Shown piece after piece: positions 58,782 to 64,000 of a stretch of DNA of 64,000 nucleotides. The notes beneath the pieces are model-generated. The model saw nothing but the letters and a program-made list of their open reading frames with translations. It made no database searches and was not told where the DNA came from. The stretch covers positions 1,488,001 through 1,552,000 of the forward strand of contig JBLDXI010000032.1 in the NCBI GenBank assembly GCA_047495785.1, in the 5' to 3' direction. Both the position numbers and the translations under genes were made by a program. How positions within the stretch are numbered: the stretch's first letter is position 1; each line of letters begins with the position of its first letter. The DNA comes from Lepidodermella squamata. Taxonomy: Eukaryota > Gastrotricha.

Positions 58782-60047
58782 TTATTCATCACGGGTCATG
58801 AGATTGAAAAAGTGTAAATCAATGCTTATACAAACCGTGGTGACCATAACGCCAATTACCCAGTCCACGAAACGAATAACAGAAAGAGAATATCGGCCGT
58901 TACAGAAAATTAGAAAAACACGCCTCGCCTCAGGCATCCTGGCAATAGGTACAGTGATTAGCGTATAAATCGTTACCAGCAGCCCAATTACAAATTTAAG
59001 CACGACGATTTGAACTAGATAGACTGTTTCTGATGTTTTAGGGATGCTGTTGAAAACCATGGCTAAAATGACGGAATTCGCTAGAACGACTGTTACAGCA
59101 AAGGACGGCCGTTCTGGGCTTCTCGGCGGCATGAATAAGCAAGAAACTTGAAGGACGAAAAGCCCAATAATCGGCAGCATAATGTTATTCGCGTAGTAAT
59201 AGTAATTTCGCCGAAATTTCATGGTAAAAGTCAATCTGCTATAGACGAAAAGCGATTGAATTTGAAGGCTGGCTGTTGCGTTGAAATTAGACTCGATTTT
59301 TTCAGTATCAGCCAACTCCCAGATATCCGTCTCGCCTACAAAGTGATCAACTGCTGATATATCCAGGCCGAAATAGTCGACTGTATAGACTGTGTATTCG
59401 GCAGTTTCATCCGCCTCGACTATTACGTCGCAAGTCAGTTGGTCGAACGGGAATTTCGCGACTGAAAACGCGTAACACGCCGAGTCTATGCGGCCGCAAG
59501 CTCTCCAGTCAGCTGTTCGTTTGAATGGCTTGACGAAAACATGGCCGATCGATTGAGCCTCTAAAGCTCGCGGTTGATCACATCCGTTAAGGTGGGTGAG
59601 TAAAGGATACCACAAGTATTCCTCCTTAATCGCTACAGAATAACTAGCCGCTTTTTCCCGTCGGCAATGCTCCATCGGTAGGTAATTCGAGCAGGTAAAA
59701 TTTGAATTTTGAGTCAAAGACGTAGGACATGGGTACTCCCATTGAAACACCCAGAAGCCGAAGAGAGATAGCCGTTTTTCCAGGTCGTTAACTTCGATGA
59801 AGCGGAACAGGTAGAAAGATACGCCGACTTTGAGGGGTTTTGTGAAATTTGTGGCCAAAACGGTTTCGCTGGCTAGGAATGGCGATTTAGCTAATGGGCA
59901 ATAGGTGAAGAAATCTTCCATGACCCGAGTTGCCAGCGTCGACTGGCCGTCTTTCAAACCAGGTAAAATATTGTGAATAGTCCCCTCACCTTTGGCATCG
60001 ATTGATAAAATTGTACATAATAGACAAATTACTTTTAATCCAAACAT
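58782..60047 (-). CDS. Cys-loop ligand-gated ion channel subunit (pLGIC)
   Basis: An intronless frame of 421 aa with an ATG start. Signal peptide (MFGLKVICLLCTILSIDA), extracellular ligand-binding domain with the Cys-loop core FPFD (Cys191 to Cys206), and a conserved YTVDYFGLDI strand. Four transmembrane helices follow: M1 about 285-306 (NNIMLPIIGLFVL), M2 about 315-335 (VTVVLANSVILAMVF), M3 about 342-366, M4 about 393-415. The M3-M4 loop is very short (about 25 aa), and M1-M2 carries PPRSPERPS. The nAChR vicinal Cys pair is absent. Ligand and ion selectivity are not predictable. The loop has 14 residues between cysteines rather than 13. Additional cysteines (107, 119, 128, 156) may form extra disulfides. 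It resembles divergent orphan nematode LGC-type subunits. Confidence 0.92.
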   Translation of the reverse strand: MFGLKVICLLCTILSIDAKGEGTIHNILPGLKDGQSTLATRVMEDFFTYCPLAKSPFLASETVLATNFTKPLKVGVSFYLFRFIEVNDLEKRLSLFGFWVFQWEYPCPTSLTQNSNFTCSNYLPMEHCRREKAASYSVAIKEEYLWYPLLTHLNGCDQPRALEAQSIGHVFVKPFKRTADWRACGRIDSACYAFSVAKFPFDQLTCDVIVEADETAEYTVYTVDYFGLDISAVDHFVGETDIWELADTEKIESNFNATASLQIQSLFVYSRLTFTMKFRRNYYYYANNIMLPIIGLFVLQVSCLFMPPRSPERPSFAVTVVLANSVILAMVFNSIPKTSETVYLVQIVVLKFVIGLLVTIYTLITVPIARMPEARRVFLIFCNGRYSLSVIRFVDWVIGVMVTTVCISIDLHFFNLMTRDE

Positions 60048-60356
60048 TTTTTACAAAAAATGATGATGATTTGGCGGCCAGCGAAATCTCCCGTGTTTTT
60101 TCGCACTGAGAATTTGATTTTTTTCTAGGGAAAATTTGAACAGCTGCGGAAGTAGACTAATAACGCGACATAAGATGCGACACTTTTTTCTGGCTAGAAC
60201 ATGTTCTAAACTTGGTTTTATTGCTTTAGAAACGGAATCTGTCAAATACTCAGTGGCACAGAAAAAAAACATGTAAATTCAACGACTATTATAATAGTTG
60301 GCTGATGGGCACAGATTTGATACAAATAATCTGGAGATGAGTGAGAATTAATTATA
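60048..60356. other. short spacer between the channel gene and the homeobox gene
   Basis: Both genes lie on the minus strand. The homeobox 3' UTR and the channel promoter must share this 309-bp stretch. Nothing else seen. Confidence 0.45.
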
Positions 60357-62079
<1,723 letters not shown>

Positions 62080-62916
62080 GCCTTTATTTTATTAAACCGC
62101 GCGCGCGCAATTCAAAACCTTGATTCGGTTATGCAAGTTGAATTTATTAGATAAAACTTTTAAAATGATTCGACTAACGTCGACGAAAATGTGATAACGG
62201 AATTTGCAAAGATGTGCGATGTCCTCGGTATACTGGTTTTCTAGCCACCCTGGTTGCCGCTATCCTCGGCCGATATTAATTTCGTTATTATTATAACCAA
62301 ATGTTTAATCGAGACATCATGCGCGTGACAGCCGTACAGCCATGGGCGACAATTATACGATGAGCGAGCGAGCTTTTATTGTTATCTGTCTTAAAAATCA
62401 ACGTGCGCGACATTTGCGCGCTCGCGCCTACGGGCGTTTGTCATTCGATACCGGGCGCGGTTTTAACACTTTAATCGCCTTAGCAATGACAGCAAGTGTA
62501 TACGCGGTTGCGGTTCAGCCATCTGTAGACGCGCATTTTGGCATATTGGCGTGTGTTTTATTCCCTATAGACGTGGCAAGCATATAGTACCATTTCCACC
62601 ATCTTGCGATAATTGATTTATTTAATTTCAGAAAATATTCCGCGGATTCTCCTCATTTCTCTCTTCAACCGCGTAACCTATAAAATTTTTAAAATATTCG
62701 TGAAAATCATAATTTATGAAAAAATTCGTTTAAATTAAAAAATTAAATTTTAAATATATGCTCGGGAAAATTAAAAAAATCGAGCCAGTTAGGTGTAAAA
62801 TGCTAGTGGTTGAAAATAGATCATTCTGCGTATCGTTTATTTTAAAATAAAATCAAATAACAGCTATAAAAACATTGATAAATGAAATAAGCCACCGAAA
62901 CAAAGAAATAATATCA
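62080..62916. other. upstream region of the homeobox gene, no gene recognised
   Basis: GC-alternating stretches (GCGCGCGCGC near 62099 and several CGCGC runs near 62405-62460) resemble those at 1-4500. It is likely the promoter and enhancer region of the homeobox gene and the 3' flank of the gene at 62917. Confidence 0.45.
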
Positions 62917-63495
62917 TCATTTTGTCGAGGAAGAAGCGAAAGCTTTATATGATAGGCTCCAAGTTCACAAACAGCGTCGCGGTTTGAAATATTTCGAATT
63001 TACCAGTTGAAAGTGCAGAATGGTGCGTAAAGGCTAAATAAAATAATAATAGAAATATTCAAATTTTTTCAGAAAATTGAAAATAAAAAAATCCACCTTA
63101 ATTTAAATTACTTGTTAAGTTACTTACTCGACACAGGCATCAGCAGCTTTGCAGTTGGTAATGTTGGTAGTTGGCCAGCATCGGCGGTTGAAGCAGACCA
63201 TACAGCTGCCCTCCCAAATCGATCTTTGGCAGTGTTGCAACGCAGTTCTAGGCCACAAAAAGCGTCAATTAAAATCGCTAAAAATATATCAAATCCACTG
63301 GACTTTACTTGACAGTTTCCATACGGCAGTCATATGGCTCCTTTGTGGTGGTCGTCGAGGACTGAGCCTGAGCGAGGTGACCAAGGACGGCGACCAGGAC
63401 GGCGCAAATAAACGCGGCTGAATTATAACAAAAAAATTAGAACATTTTTGCTAGCTGCTTGCTATAGGTCACGCACCAATTGTTACTTTGTACAT
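62917..63495 (-). CDS. secreted small Cys-rich protein, orphan (five exons)
   Basis: Five exons on the minus strand (63477-63495, 63309-63417, 63128-63247, 63004-63033, 62917-62956) sum to exactly 106 codons, 105 aa. A signal peptide spans the first intron (MYKVTI plus AAFICAVLVAVLGHLAQA). The mature peptide has nine cysteines: YDCRME, QHCQRS, GSCMVCFNRRCWP, TNCKAADACV, PFCTFNC. The compact, Cys-dense architecture recalls secreted venom-like, antimicrobial or cuticular peptides, but no family is recognised and no function is claimed. The exons are tiny (30 and 40 nt for the last two), which makes the model easy to miss. The phases of all four junctions agree. Confidence 0.75.
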
Positions 63496-64000
63496 ATTCA
63501 ATACGTTCGCTATCAGTAAATTGCTATATAAGCTATGGTGTCTTTTCGGGTTTCTCGAAGACTTTTCAGGCGAGCAAAATTGACTATGGTCTGATGTGTC
63601 GGCCAGTAATTTGTAGCTGTCTTGTATAACTAAGCTATACAGGCCGCGTATATGCCATCGTATAGCACAGCCCTTTACCTTAATGTCATTTTAATGAGCC
63701 TGCCGGTCGGGTTAATTAAACTGCTACACGAGCACGCGTGAAACACTTTTTTCTCCACCTATATAATTCATCGTTGCTAATGTTGTTTAGTATATGCGCG
63801 TCGCAATTTTTTTTTCTCGGCTGCTTTTAGATCATCACAACATGTGTCGATGCTTTGACACCCGCGGCGGCGCCTGCTCAACAAGTGCTCCGCTATCGAC
63901 AACCATCTACAATAACGACAGCATATTTCGCGCGCTTTTTTTCGCGCTGATTTTGCTGATATTATCTTCTTCAATAGCACTGTCTGTAGTGTATAAAGCT
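63496..64000. other. upstream flank, no gene recognised
   Basis: A TATATAAG sequence near 63524 lies about 30 bp upstream of the start codon region of the preceding gene (read on the opposite strand). Nothing else is supported up to the window end. Confidence 0.4.

Overview
The window is animal nuclear DNA. Genes are split by many short GT-AG introns, mostly 45-120 bp, whose acceptors read like TTTTCAG or TTTTTAG. It carries replication-dependent H3 and H4 genes with the metazoan 3' stem-loop, an initiator tRNA-Met, a Phox2-type homeobox gene, RBBP5, KATNIP, a Cys-loop receptor and an expanded set of M13 (neprilysin-like) peptidases. Intron size, compactness and M13 expansion suggest a small-genome ecdysozoan, most likely a nematode. 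A short (TTAGGG)n tract is not the TTAGGC of best-studied nematodes, so other lineages such as tardigrades are not excluded. Most gene models were assembled by hand; the exon lengths of nearly all of them sum to a whole number of codons.

Layout. 0-4.5 kb: no gene recognised. 4.5-6.9 kb: secreted, probably GPI-anchored protein of unknown family (+). 9.2-10.9 kb: beta-1,4-galactosyltransferase family enzyme (+). 11.8-12.9 kb: divergent histone H3/H4 pair. 13.8-14.7 kb: small unknown gene (-). 16.0-16.4 kb: tRNA-derived SINE with target-site duplication. 16.7-18.5 kb: RBBP5 (+). 19.6-20.3 kb: secreted Cys-rich orphan (-). 21.1-27.6 kb: KATNIP in 20 exons (-). 28.2-28.9 kb: NUDT7/8-type CoA diphosphatase (+). 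29.1-29.6 kb: small unknown gene (+). 29.75-33.7 kb: type I membrane protein with EB-like Cys repeats and Thr-rich stalk (+). 35.4-37.3 kb: mucin-sushi-WAP protein (+).

From 37.3 to 58.3 kb lies a lineage-specific block: five M13 paralogues, two paralogous secreted Cys-rich genes beside them, three tandem WD40 paralogues of the Cmr1/WDR76/DDB2 type, a small membrane protein and the initiator tRNA-Met. Three M13 genes keep the zinc and catalytic residues. Two have lost them at every site and look like pseudoenzymes.

58.8-60.0 kb: Cys-loop ligand-gated channel (-). 60.4-62.1 kb: Phox2/ceh-17 homeobox gene (-). 62.9-63.5 kb: another five-exon secreted Cys-rich orphan (-). Repeats include two copies of a MITE-like element in introns, a 35-bp tandem array, and a dispersed motif TTAAGNNGGATTT. 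RBBP5 and histones act in chromatin, and KATNIP in cilia and microtubules. The 37-58 kb block looks like a surface/secretory protease family under rapid duplication.
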